From Tetranychus cinnabarinus (lineage: Eukaryota > Arthropoda > Arachnida > Trombidiformes > Tetranychidae), in NCBI GenBank assembly GCA_022266195.1, contig WHVY01000005.1:5704001-5768000 (forward strand): a DNA stretch of 64,000 nucleotides, in the 5' to 3' direction. The notes beneath the pieces were generated by a model that worked only from the letters and a program-made list of their open reading frames with translations, did no database searches and was not told where the DNA came from. The translations under genes were made by a program, and so were the position numbers. Shown piece by piece: positions 14,401-26,000 of this stretch (position 1 is its first letter; each line of letters starts with the position of its first letter).

Positions 14401-15762
14401 AACAGCCTAACAAAAGATCCAATCTTCATCTTTAGTGCTATCCTCGCTCTATTTATACTCTCATTTATAATACTTATTTTATTTGCTCGACGTCACATCA
14501 ACTGGAACAAAGGAATGGGTGCCTACATAACTGTTCAGCTCAACAACAAATGCGACGACCTGGTCGACACCAAGTACACCAAAGGCAATGGACCTCTAAC
14601 AGGCCCAGGAGCCGGTGGAATATCAGCCTCTTCAATAGGTAATCCAGGTTACTGGTTGACTGATAAAAAACTGTCGACTTTCACAGCCTCATCATCATCA
14701 TCATCCCCACCGAAGGGTGCATCAAAAACACAATCAAAATATCATCACCAAGCAAACTCGGGTCCACCCGTGCCAGTCGGTCAAGACTATCTAACTGCCC
14801 ATTCAGATGAAAGTGCGACATGTGAAAATGTAAATGAAGCCAGTAAACGTCATCTAACCGGTTCAATCAATGGTGTGCCAAGTGGTGAAGTTGAAAGTGA
14901 ATTGGATGAAGTTGAAGATTGCATTGAATCAGATTATGCTGAAGTTGATGATCGAAGTTTAAAGACATTTGGTAAACGACTCTACTCTTCACCTTCAACC
15001 GAACCTTATGCAACAACCACTCTAATGAAATCGTTTCGTGGGTCAACCGAAAACACAAGTCTACTCGGTTGTCCAACCTCAAGTCAACCCAATGGCAAGT
15101 CGATGCATTCACTTGCCTCAAGTCGACCCGTAAAGGGTAATGTTGCGGGCAAAAAGTTGAACCTTTCTGCAGTCTCTTTAAACAGCAACCATTACCCACC
15201 GCATCATCATCGACTTTCAAGTGTCAATGGTAAAGGCAACAAACCATTGACCATGGAAGGTAAACTCAACTCGCAACAGCAAGCCCAATATCACAGTCAA
15301 CATCAACATCTAAGGACAAACCAGTCCAACTCTTTTCACCATTCATCGCACCTTCTTTCATCCTCTTCTTCCTCATCAACTTCATCCTCTAATCAAAATA
15401 TAACTTTAATCAACTGCCAAAATGGTGAGACACAGACAACGGGTAAATCGCTTCTCACCAACTATTCAAATGGTAATCATTTAAATTATCATTCTCATCA
15501 CAATCAACATCAATCACGTTCATCTTCACTTTCAACCAGTGACTTGATAATCAACTCTGCAAATGCCAATAGTCGTTCATCACCTTCAGCATCAGCATCA
15601 GCCTCACCCTCATCTTCATCCAATTGTTCATCAACAATCAATACCAATGGTATTAACAATCGTGATAACTCAAACTTGGTACCATCAAATGTAACTGTTC
15701 ATTGTCAATATCATCCCATTGTTTTAGCCTCTTCTGGCTCTTATTTCGAGAAATATTTGTAA
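11476..15762 (+). CDS. Roundabout (Robo)-like axon guidance receptor, 3' exons (partial)
   Basis: Robo proteins are single-pass receptors for Slit that steer axons and migrating cells. Four exons join in phase: 11476-11757, 12143-12281, 13448-13575 and 13970-15762, giving 779 codons plus stop. The 5' end is missing. Exon 1 starts VLREEF, the usual Robo Ig1/Ig2 junction, and encodes Ig2 (Cys in LDC and YTC, Trp in VYW). Exons 2 and 3 encode Ig3 (FSC, ITW, YIC). Exon 4 encodes one FN3 domain (LTW, YEISVAAL), a transmembrane helix (IFIFSAILALFILSFIILIL) and about 400 cytoplasmic residues. The tail carries DYAEVD (14932-14949) and EPYATTTL (15001-15024), conserved Robo motifs usually called CC0 and CC1; the PYATT tyrosine is an Abl target in flies. 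No LPPPP-type Ena-binding motif is visible. The C-terminus is Ser/His/Asn/Gln-rich. Ig4, Ig5 and two FN3 repeats of a canonical 5-Ig/3-FN3 Robo are absent, and the 394-bp intron before exon 4 has no room for them. The exon 2 acceptor has a weak pyrimidine tract. Robo identity is secure; paralog assignment is not. Confidence 0.88.
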
Positions 15763-16980
15763 AGAATTTTCTTTTCGTTCTCTTTCAATGAACGAAACCA
15801 GAAAAAAAACATGATAGAACAAGCAGAAAGAAAAAAGAGTTTGATTGCTTTTGCAAAATTGATTGCAAGTGAATTTTACTAATTTGGATTCCATTAAAGT
15901 CCAAAATTGATTTATAAAATTGTAATATTTATAAAACAAAATTCAATAATAATGTTTTTTTCGCCGAAAAAAATTGCATTTTCATTTTTTCCTTCACTTT
16001 CATTTACTTGATTCAACACTCGACTTTATCAGTTCATCATTTGTTTCTGGTTTTTTTGCTTCAATTGCATTTGTTTGCTAATCATTGATCAAATGCAAAA
16101 GCTTTTTTAATGAGATTGTTCAAGTGCCTTTTACAAGTGTCGAGTATCTAAACCAGTAATCCAATTCAGTGATAAATGTTAACCCTTTTATTGCCACGGA
16201 TTACATTCAAGTAACATTTGACTATCTAGTGTAATTATCACTGATTTTGCTTTTAGATTATTTTGTTCACAAATGCTTGAGTTGAAGCAGAAGCACAAGT
16301 TGCAAGTTAATTTCAACCCTTTTCCTATTCATTCAGCTTCAATTATGACCAGTTCAATTACATTTATAACCAAACATTATCTCATGCTAATAAATGCAAA
16401 TTAATTGACATTTCTCCTCACCAAAGGTTCGTGTAAAAATGATCATGTTGATAATCAAATGCACGATAAAAGGCAACCAAAATTAAACTATCATAACTAA
16501 TCAGGTTCATCTCATTAGATTGGCCAGTACAAAGTACTAAGACTGGGCAGAAATTTTCTTATCCATTTCCTTGATCATTTCCTTTTTAATCTCAACACCT
16601 GAAAGCGGAAATTAACATAACCAAAAGAACAGAAATGGTTAAAATTCAAAATTTAATTTCCATTTGCAAATTTTTTAGGAATTTTCATTTCCATCACCAG
16701 CGCCATCTAGTGTTGTAAAATATGCAACTCGAAATCGATTTAAAAAAGGCGCCATTCGACCTTGAGTAATTAAAGCCAGACCGAACTCTCGCTCGAAAAA
16801 ATCGAATTTTTAATATTGAAATTAAGAATTGAAATTATCAGAAGCAAAAAGTACTTCAACCATTTATGTCAAGTTTCGGTTATAAAAAGCCGAACTGACC
16901 TAATAAAGATGCAAAAGTTTTTCAATATTGGAAATGATGAAAACTAATGAGTTGAAAGCATTGAAATGAATCGATTTGAC
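15763..16980 (+). other. 3' UTR and flank of the Robo gene
   Basis: No coding sequence is seen. The stretch after the stop should hold the Robo 3' UTR. Candidate poly(A) signals are an AATAAA at 16389-16394 and weaker AATAAT-type sequences near 15940, but cleavage cannot be placed from sequence alone. The last part contains the CTCF/YY1-like site at 16698 and then the tRNA gene. Confidence 0.5.
16698..16712 (-). promoter_or_regulatory. CTCF/YY1-like site (CACTAGATGGCGCTG)
   Basis: On the minus strand the 15 bases read CACTAGATGGCGCTG, close to the AGATGGCGC core bound by insect CTCF; the ATGGC core is also the Pho/YY1 half. A second GGCGCCAT lies about 50 bp away at 16748. The site is about 280 bp from a tRNA gene, and tRNA genes can themselves act as boundaries. 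It sits between the Robo gene and a 31-kb gene-poor region. Binding is inferred from the motif only. Confidence 0.4.
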
Positions 16981-16985
16981 AAAAA
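16981..16985 (-). terminator. RNA polymerase III terminator of tRNA-Lys
   Basis: A run of five A on the plus strand (T5 on the transcribed strand) begins 10 bases past the tRNA 3' end, which is the usual place and length for a Pol III stop. Confidence 0.75.
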
Positions 16986-16994
16986 GGTAGTGCT

Positions 16995-17067
16995 CGCCCA
17001 GACAGGGGCTCGAACCCTGGGCCGTTAGGTTAAAAGCCTAACGCTCTACCGACTGAGCTATCTGGGC
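16995..17067 (-). tRNA. tRNA-Lys(UUU)
   Basis: The minus strand folds as a full cloverleaf without intron: acceptor stem GCCCAGA/TCTGGGC (7 bp), D arm GCTC/GAGC, anticodon stem TTAGG/CCTAA around loop CTTTTAA (anticodon TTT, lysine), and T arm CAGGG-TTCGAGC-CCCTG. The internal promoter is present: A box around TAGCTCAGTCGG and B box around GGTTCGAGCCC. Length is 73 with the discriminator base. All stems pair and a T5 terminator follows, so it looks functional. An open frame running across it on the same strand is a by-product. Confidence 0.95.
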
Positions 17068-20000
17068 TCCACATGAAGAAAATGCTTAACAGAATATCTA
17101 ATACATGGAGATAACTCGACAACAGTGAATGAATCCAGTTGAACCTAAATTGACTTTTGCCATCTTTAATGGAAAACATTTCAATCGATTTGTTGGTGGA
17201 AAAATATAATTGAATTTTAATGTACAAATGAAGTTTACAATGAATCGCACTTTCAATTCTCATGACAACTTAATTATGATCATTTCTTTCATTTGTGTCT
17301 TGTTCAACAGCGTCAATCAGTCAACATAAGAACAGACCAGATGCAGTTGACAATGTTTGCCAATTGAAGAAGAAGAAGGAATAAGAATTGCAAAGACAGA
17401 GAAATAAAGTTATCTAGTTTTCCATGATAAACTTGCCAATCCAAGTTGATTGTCGAGAAGATGAAAAGCTTTTCCAAAAACCATGAGTTTAATTATTTTG
17501 CATGATGAAACTTATGCAAATGGAAAAGTCAGAAATCTCAACTGAAAATGTAACCAAAGAGTTTTCACCATTTATTGCAATATTTCATTGAAATAAATAA
17601 CATTTTACTCTTTTCTTGTTCAACTTGAAATGAAAATGAAATGAGAATGAAATTGAGTGAAAAGGTAAATTAAATTGAAATTCAAGTTGTTTCAAATTCG
17701 AGACATTTTTTCTTTGTAAATGAATAAATCAAAGGTTAATGATTTGGAGTTTGATTAATCAGTTGAAGTAGTAAAGCAATTGCATGATAAAGTTGAAAGA
17801 CTTGAAAGCAAAAATGAAATGTAAAAAGTTGTGCAAAATTCAATTCAGGATAAAACCTCATGTCAACCACAGAGAAGCATTTCAATGGTTCAATTATCGC
17901 GAATCAGTGAATCGAAATAATATTTGAGACAAAAAAAGGTAAAGAAATTTTTGTCCAAAGATAAAGATTCGTGCTTTCCTTCGTCATCTTTTTCCTCTTC
18001 AATCATTATGGGTTATCATGAAGACGTTTTTTTACTCAACAATTGTTTCAAGTGAACAAGACTCGAGACTAAATGCCAACAAAATAATAGTTGAACATCG
18101 AAAGGAATAAAAAGATTTTGATGAGGATTTTGCATGTTACCTTTTTTTCTGTTTTTCTTTCTTTTTTTCATTTTCTTTTCTATTTTCTTCTTCTCCCATC
18201 ACCATCATCATCTTGCTCTTGTTTATGTTGAACTATCAAGGGAGTTTTTGAGGTAATGAAGAAGCTACAAAGTAAAAAAAAGTTACAGAAGCAGGCAAAA
18301 ACAGAATCAACAGAAATGCTCGAAATAGTATTGTAATGCTATTAGATTAATACCATAACTGATTCTCCATTAATTTTCATTTGGATCATTACAGTTGGGC
18401 TAATGGAAAATCAATGAAATAATTTGGAATTAACAGCAAGATAAAGATGGAAGATGAATTTGCAATGGAAAAGATGGTTACAGGGAAAGATAAACACGTA
18501 CAATAATCAATTGCACTCAACTTGATTCAAACAGAAAAGATCAATCTTTTTTTCCATTCTTTAATTGTTTTCCATTCAAAGGTAATTGTGTGAATAGCAA
18601 ATGAGAAACACTGACTTGATTATTGATATGAAAAAGCTTAGCTTTGGAACCGATAAATGATGTGAACTTCAAACAGAGAGAAAGATAAGCCAAGAAGTAG
18701 CAAAGAAATGAATTTTTCTCGGAGTTGTTCACTTTCTTCAAACTTTTCTATTCTACTTTCAGGGAAGTTTCTGTGCAAGTTGATAGCTTGCACATGTTTC
18801 GATGGAATTGCAAAGAGTTTCGATTCGCACTAATATCCAAGTGAATATTGAAGTCAAAAGGATAACCTCTTTGGCTCTTGTGCGCCTCGATAACATCGAA
18901 GGGATTGAAATCAATATTGTTATGGATACAATTAATAAAACATTTTATATCTTTGAGTTTGATTAAATAATTGAAGCAAATTGTTTGCAATTTTTCATTG
19001 CAATTTCAATCAATACAATGAAAAGGTTTTGTGCTGTTTTATGTTTCTTTTCATGAAACAACTTTTTTTTTGTTATTCAATTATTAAACAGCATAAAATG
19101 TATGAAAACAGAAGAGCAAATATCAGATTTCATTGGATCAACAAATTCAAGATAACAAGCTAAATGTTGTTTCTATAGATGATGATAATGATGATGATGA
19201 GCAAATATTAATAAAGAGAAACGGTAAAAACTGGAAAACATGAGACGGAAACAAAAAGCAATGGAAGATGAGAAAGTAAAGTTTGATGAGAAGAAGATGA
19301 AACAAAAAGTTGAAACAATATAATGCTGTAAATATGAAGCTGCCAATCATTAAAGTTGATTTAGTAACTGGCTTCTTAACAAGTAACACCAAAATGTATG
19401 GAAAGTTGCGAGTAAAATGAGAGCAAGAAAAGGTAATCTGGAAATGCGAGAAACTCGAAGATGACAAAGTCTTGTGATTCGTATCATCATCATCATTGCT
19501 TTCCATTTTTCATTTTCATTATTCTATTATCAAAATTGAGAGAATATAAATGATTCTCTTTTTCATGGAAAAAAAGCTACTTCATTCTTTTCCACTCGCA
19601 TTTTGCTCTCTAAGTGATGAGGTCGTTCTCAAGCTGACACTGATATTCAGTGTAATTTGGACCATTTGTTGCCAAAATGATCATCAACAAGAAACAACTT
19701 TTCCTTTCTGTTGCAATGTTAAAATCGATAATCGAGTTGACAATCATTTTCTTTGCTCAACTGATGTTTATTCAGATTTACTGTTATTTTTTCTCTATTA
19801 ACTTTGCATTTTTATTTCCATTCTTGTCGAGGCTCAACTTTTCACTTGGAATTTTAATTTTCGTCAAAATTTAGTCTCAGTTTATGCACATTTTCGAACT
19901 TCTGAAACTATAAAGATTAATATCGATGTTGAAGTGGAATATTCTTGGACTCTGTTCAGATTTGGCACGTTTACTTGGAAATTTCCCCTTTGATGCAACT

Positions 20001-23000
20001 TGATCTAATTTAGTCTTTTTATCGATCATGGTTTCATTTATGTAAAGAAAAGAATTGAAATTCATAAATGTACTAAATTGGTGTCTAGAGGGAAACTTGG
20101 AAGTTATTTTGGATGAAATTGAAGTCATCAAGAGTATCGATAATCAGGTTATTGAGATGCTATTGCATGGCTTTAGATTTAAACAAATTCATGTGAATGA
20201 TGAGATTGTTTTACCTTTTTGTCTGCAGTCATTCATATGGGAGAAGATGAATTCTTGAAAATTTTATTAAAGAGGAAAATAAAGAAAAGCGATTCCTGTA
20301 CAGTTTCAATTTTCAAGTTTGCATATTCAACTGATTCATAGTCATAGTAGATTCATATTCTGCTGCCGAAGGTATGCCTGCTATTCAACTCTGCAGTCCT
20401 GAGCTTTGAATCGAGGAGTGGTAATAAAGTTTTATCGAGCTTTTTCTGTGCTCTTTGGGAATTTGGTCAAGTTTTGGGATGAAAGACACAACAAGATAAT
20501 CACCGACAACTCAGTCTGGCCCATTTCAATGGACATTGTTTTGACTGGTTGTGTTACATGCTGCTAGTGTGCATTAGCTCAATGAAACTAAAGCTTCCTT
20601 CCACAAAACATTTCCTCTTCTTGCTTCCTTCTTTTCTGTTCGAGTTCAGTAAATGGATCGCAAAAGAAACCTTTTATATCGACTATCACTTGTCCATCAA
20701 TATAACAGTGTTACAGCTTCAGCATGAGTGCATTAACTTAAAGATTAACACCAAATGTGCCGAAAGAAGTTACACAAAATGCGATCTTAATCTGCTAAAA
20801 CTTACAGATTCTCTAAATTGCGTTACTTTTTGCAAAGACATCTTTCCTACGCATTAAAAGGGCATTAAATGCAATAGATCCTTCATTTTAAAGAAGCACT
20901 GCACTTTTCTCATTTCGAACCAAGGTTCTTTGCGTTTACGAGAGTTGATTTGCAAAATCATTTTGTACGTCAATTTAGTGCAAAGCAATCGCAGGTTACA
21001 AAGATGATTTGCAAATCTTGTAATTCTTTGTTGGATCAATATTTAGCTTTGAAACAGATCAATTACCTTCTTTTGCTGATATTTACTCACATTATGAAGG
21101 ATATTTATGATCAATAAGACTCGAGCTCAATACAATAAGATTCATCAACACTTTACTCTGCCAATTGATTGTATTACTTTCGCTTATGCACTAAATCTCA
21201 ACAACTTTTACTTGGCACAAATGTCCAGTCAAATAGTCAACCTTTTGCTCAGTAAAACTCAGCGAAATTAATTAATTTACAATATTTCGATTCTAATTAT
21301 TCACAGCTTGAAACAGCTTTGATTCAACTGATCCCTTCCCTTCTCGTCCAACAACTTTTCATTAAACACCGAAAGCTGACCCTCATTAATTAACAAGTTA
21401 ACCAACATGTTACTTTGTAATAATCTGGACAAAACACGGCGAACAATTGTTCAAAGAAGAAAACAAAATATCAAGTTTGATTGATTGTATTCAACTTTCG
21501 AGATAATTATCGATTCTTTCATTCCATTGCTTAAAAGTAGTCAAAAAGTTATCCAATATTAAATGTCAATCCAGTTGACATTACACTTTGTGCATTTGGT
21601 TCGCTTCAACTTCTTAACCAGGAGAAGAAAGAATTTCTCATTTTTCCCTTTTACTACCATTCCAGGTTATCTGCCATTTTCCGAGTTTCCCTTCACCAAC
21701 TGTTTTCCAGAATTGAAATCATTTACTTAACTTCACACATTTATTGCTCTTTCCACTTTTACTTTATGGACTGTTAACCTTAACTCTATTTAGTTTGCTC
21801 CATTCACCCAACAACAAACATTCATTTTTGGTGAATGAACAATTCTCACCATAAACAGAGTAACAAATTCATTCCCTGGTGAGTTTATCAGAATAACCTT
21901 TTCTCTTCACCATTTCAATATTTTCCAAGATCATCATTCAGCCTAACTTTTACCAAAACTCATTTAGAATCAAAAGAATGCAATTAGCAGAGAAAAAAAT
22001 TAAAACATTTTCCACTTTTCATGTTCCAAGCGATATCATCGGAAATGATCATCACTTGGAATCCATTGTAAATGAACATTTACGAGCTTTTATTGCATCC
22101 AAAAGAAATGCTAAGAAAAGGAAAAAGAAAAAGAAAATTTTCGCTGTTATGAAAACTTGCGTTTTCTGCTGGACTTTCCGACTCCATGAATTGATAGTAA
22201 AAGAGATTCATAAATGTTGCAAAATAAATATTGAAGAGAAAACTTAACTGTAATTGGTGAACAATTTCATGGTTTAATATGAAAAATTGAATTCCTTTCG
22301 GACAATGCAAACATTGAATTGCATTGTAAATAAGCTGTAAATGAAAAGCAAAAGATCTCAATCTACTTGACCTAGAAAATGTAACTCTTAAGCTTCATTT
22401 TGATAACTTTAGCCAAATAATAATACAAGTTTGGTATTAAGAGATAAGCTCAAGTTGAAAATGTACCATTCAATTGCCTCAACTTGTTTATCCCTTTATT
22501 CAATATTTATACAACATCTAAAGTCCAACAATTACAAACGCTCAAGTACGATAAAAACTTTGGATTTAACATTATCACTGCAACTTAATATACAACTTGA
22601 TGGAAGCGCAAGATATACCTTTCAACATTGAGTGAACAGGGAAGCTAAAAGTTATCCAATAACTTGTATCTTCTAATAAAATTGGATCCATCAAAGTAAA
22701 TCTCATTCTTCATCTTTACCTCAACTGTTTCGACTTTTTTTCCGTTTTCTTTTTTCTTCCTTTTCCATAAGCATGATTGAGTATGCAAAAAGTAGCTGCA
22801 AATGAGATGAAAAGAGAATCACATTTACACTGATTAGAGCGCATCTATCTTGGCCAATTATGGCTGAGAAATAATGGCTTTTGCATTTAATTCGCTCTTG
22901 TCTCTGGAAATCACTTGAAAAGTGAGAAGAACAAAAGGTTGAATGGAAATTGGATAAAGCTCATTTTTAGGTTGATATTATTGATGAGAGATGATAACAA

Positions 23001-26000
23001 GGAGGGAAGTTTTAAGCCCAAAAATAAGGCGGAAACTGTTTTTACCGCTTCAAGATCAATATTGAAGCTTCTTTTGTTGAATCTCTCTCGACTACTCAAT
23101 GATCCAATTTTTGTCTCACATTCATTGACTCTGCATTTTAAATACATTGAAATGACAATAAATCTGCCAAATCATCATCATCATTGACATCATCTTTAAA
23201 ACCATCTCTATCCTTTGTACCAACATTAAATGTTGATCCATTGAAATGGACTTGAAAGTGTTGTCTTCTTTGAAGGATGACACGAAACAAGGTTTTCACT
23301 AAAAGTGAAAGGAGAGAGAAAAGAATAAGAGAAAAACAGAAAATTGCTTTTTATCCGTTTGGACGAGTAGAGACGCTTAACTGTACCACGACCAATTTCC
23401 TCCGCCTCGAGGTTTAGATTGGGAAAGTAAGGGAGTAAAAGTGATTGTTGATAACAAGAGTTGCTGCAAGCTGAAGGAGACTGCATTTGCTTCAAAGCAA
23501 TCCTCTTAAGCTGTCCCGTGTTTTGTCATTAAAAACCGTGTGCGACATGCTGTGCATTATTAGACTGCAAATCGAGACAATCCAAATCGAAGCAACAACA
23601 ACAACAAAATCTTATAATCTTTAAAGACTCACCATAATGATAATCAACAAGAGTAAAGGCAACAATAAAAATAACAACCATTATGATGATAATAATTGGC
23701 AGAAAAGTTTCATTCGCTTTCACCCTCTTTGCCCACCCACATCAACCCCATTCGCTATTGTAATCATAATTATGTTCACTCGAAAGCAAACACGTTAAAA
23801 CGGCCCAACAAAAGAAGACCCATTTTTCTTGTCATATCAGTAGCTCAATGCCCAAACGTATTTCCTCCCTTTTTTTATATTCCACTCCCTGTTATCATTC
23901 CCTTTCACTCTAATATTTTTTACTCACTTGTCCATCAACTGATTATCATTATTACTGTTATTATTTAAGCTTAAATCTCATCTTTCTATTTATACATTCA
24001 TCTACACTCATCATACCCTTGAGCAAGTTGAGCATTATTGATATGTTGATGACCAAAAAGAATAACATTTACAGAATTTTTGGCAACTTTTTTTCTCTTT
24101 CCTCTCCTTCTACCATTTTTACCTTTCCATGTTGACTTAGCTTTCATCAAAGCCACATTGTCAACTCGTCAAGTTGACATTGACAGTGAAACGCACAACA
24201 CAAAGTCAAGTGAAGACGCACTTTTGGAACAAAAAGCAAAATCGAAAAAAAATTTCTCCAAATGTTACATTCTTTGCAGATTATTGCGACCTTTTTTTAT
24301 CGACATTAATGCATTATAATGGTAATAATGGCAATAACCATAACAAGGATTATCTTGATATCACTTTGCTTTCCAATTACATTGAGATTAACATTGATTC
24401 GAATTGAAAGCAAATTGAAAAGGAATTTAATTGTAAATATTTGTTTCACATTTCCATTGAGAATTGCGAAGTTTAGGAAAAGAGAAAATTCTCAATATTG
24501 AATTTCCATTCTACATTCATATCTTGTTATTATTTAATGTTCAACTGATTCAATTTGCAATTGAACAAAAAAGACATTTTAATGGATAAAATCATTTCCA
24601 TGTTAATCTTTTTTCGTTTCAATATTTCATTATTCTTATCGAGAAAATGAGATAAATATTTGCTCTTTTCTTTCGTCTGTTTTTCATCATGAAAATTGAA
24701 TAACTGAGTTGGAAGAATCAAAAGGAAAATGATTCCATCCTTGATTAGTTTATGAAAATAGTCTAATCCAATTGAATTTACTTGAATGAGAAAAGTTCAA
24801 CTTTTTAAAAAATCGAGTTGATTAGGATTCTGTATTGAAGAAGAAAAGGTTGAAAGAATCTGGATAATCGTTTAAAGTTCATTTTCTCGTTCATCTTTTA
24901 TCTCTTTTCATATTCATATCTTTGCCATTGTTAGTTCATTAATTCATTTGATGATAATTAATGAGAGTAAAAATGCTTTTTGTTTCATTACTAGCTAATA
25001 CATTATGATGAAGAAAAAAGGCGAATCTTTGAGTTAATTGCTTACATCTACATCTAATTATCCAACACATTATACTTGGTTATTAAGCTCAAGTAATCAA
25101 ACATTATCATTATCATGTTACACTGTATCATCATTTGTTATAAAACTCATTGTTCCGTCATGATAAGGTTCTAACCCTGTTGAGCTTGGAACAAGAAAAC
25201 GAATTTTGACTTTTTTCCTTTTCATCATTGACACCAAACAGAACAAGGTTAATCTCGAGTAAAATTAGCAACTGTAATTAATAATTTAATGAAAAACTAC
25301 GAAAAACAATAAATTACATCAACAATGAAAATGTCGAGTTTCATTGAAAAAGAAGAAAATATTTAAAAATAAAATTCCAACTGATTTTTACTTTAGAATT
25401 GACAGAAAATTTGATTCAGAGATTCATTCCAAAGAGTTCATGTTCGTGTCAATGTTTAACCCTTTTGCATCAACATTAACCTCAGTCAAATCTGTTTAGT
25501 AAATTCCTTTCAGTAAATATTAATGATGGTGTCATAATCAACAGTTATCTGTCCCATGAGGTTCCATGAAAGCGAAAAGGTCGATGCATAAACTATTACA
25601 TTAATTGTACTTTTTCTTCTTTTGGTGGTTTTCCATCGGCAAGGATAGTAAAACTCATCCCATGATGGTGATTACCTGGGAATGTAAATGTAAGCAAGTT
25701 TCATGGAAAATAATTGCTAAACAAGACATTTATTGAGATGGAATTTTGCAAATTTTTCGTCGAAATTCTTTCAGATTTGAGATTTCATGATTTCGATGTT
25801 GAATTGAATTTCATTGGAAAAATTGAATTAACCTTTTTTAATGGTGGTTCAAGATTCAATTTAAACGTTTTACTCGATGCTCATCATGGCTCAGCTGGAA
25901 CTACAGTTTTACTCTGTAAATCACTTGATCATGATAATGATCGAGACTAGGGTTGCCTTTGAAATTGATAGTACAATAATGGCAATAATAATGGGACGCA

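Noticed and set aside
14867..15220. 117-codon minus-strand frame
   Set aside because: Antisense of the Robo tail exon; no domain, and the plus-strand reading has clear conserved motifs.
17030..17263. 77-codon minus-strand frame overlapping the tRNA
   Set aside because: Its end is simply the tRNA sequence read in frame (SSVGRALGF type); the rest is low-complexity.
20549..20857. 102-codon plus-strand frame with several cysteines
   Set aside because: No signal peptide cleavage pattern, domain or splice context; composition is like other chance frames nearby.
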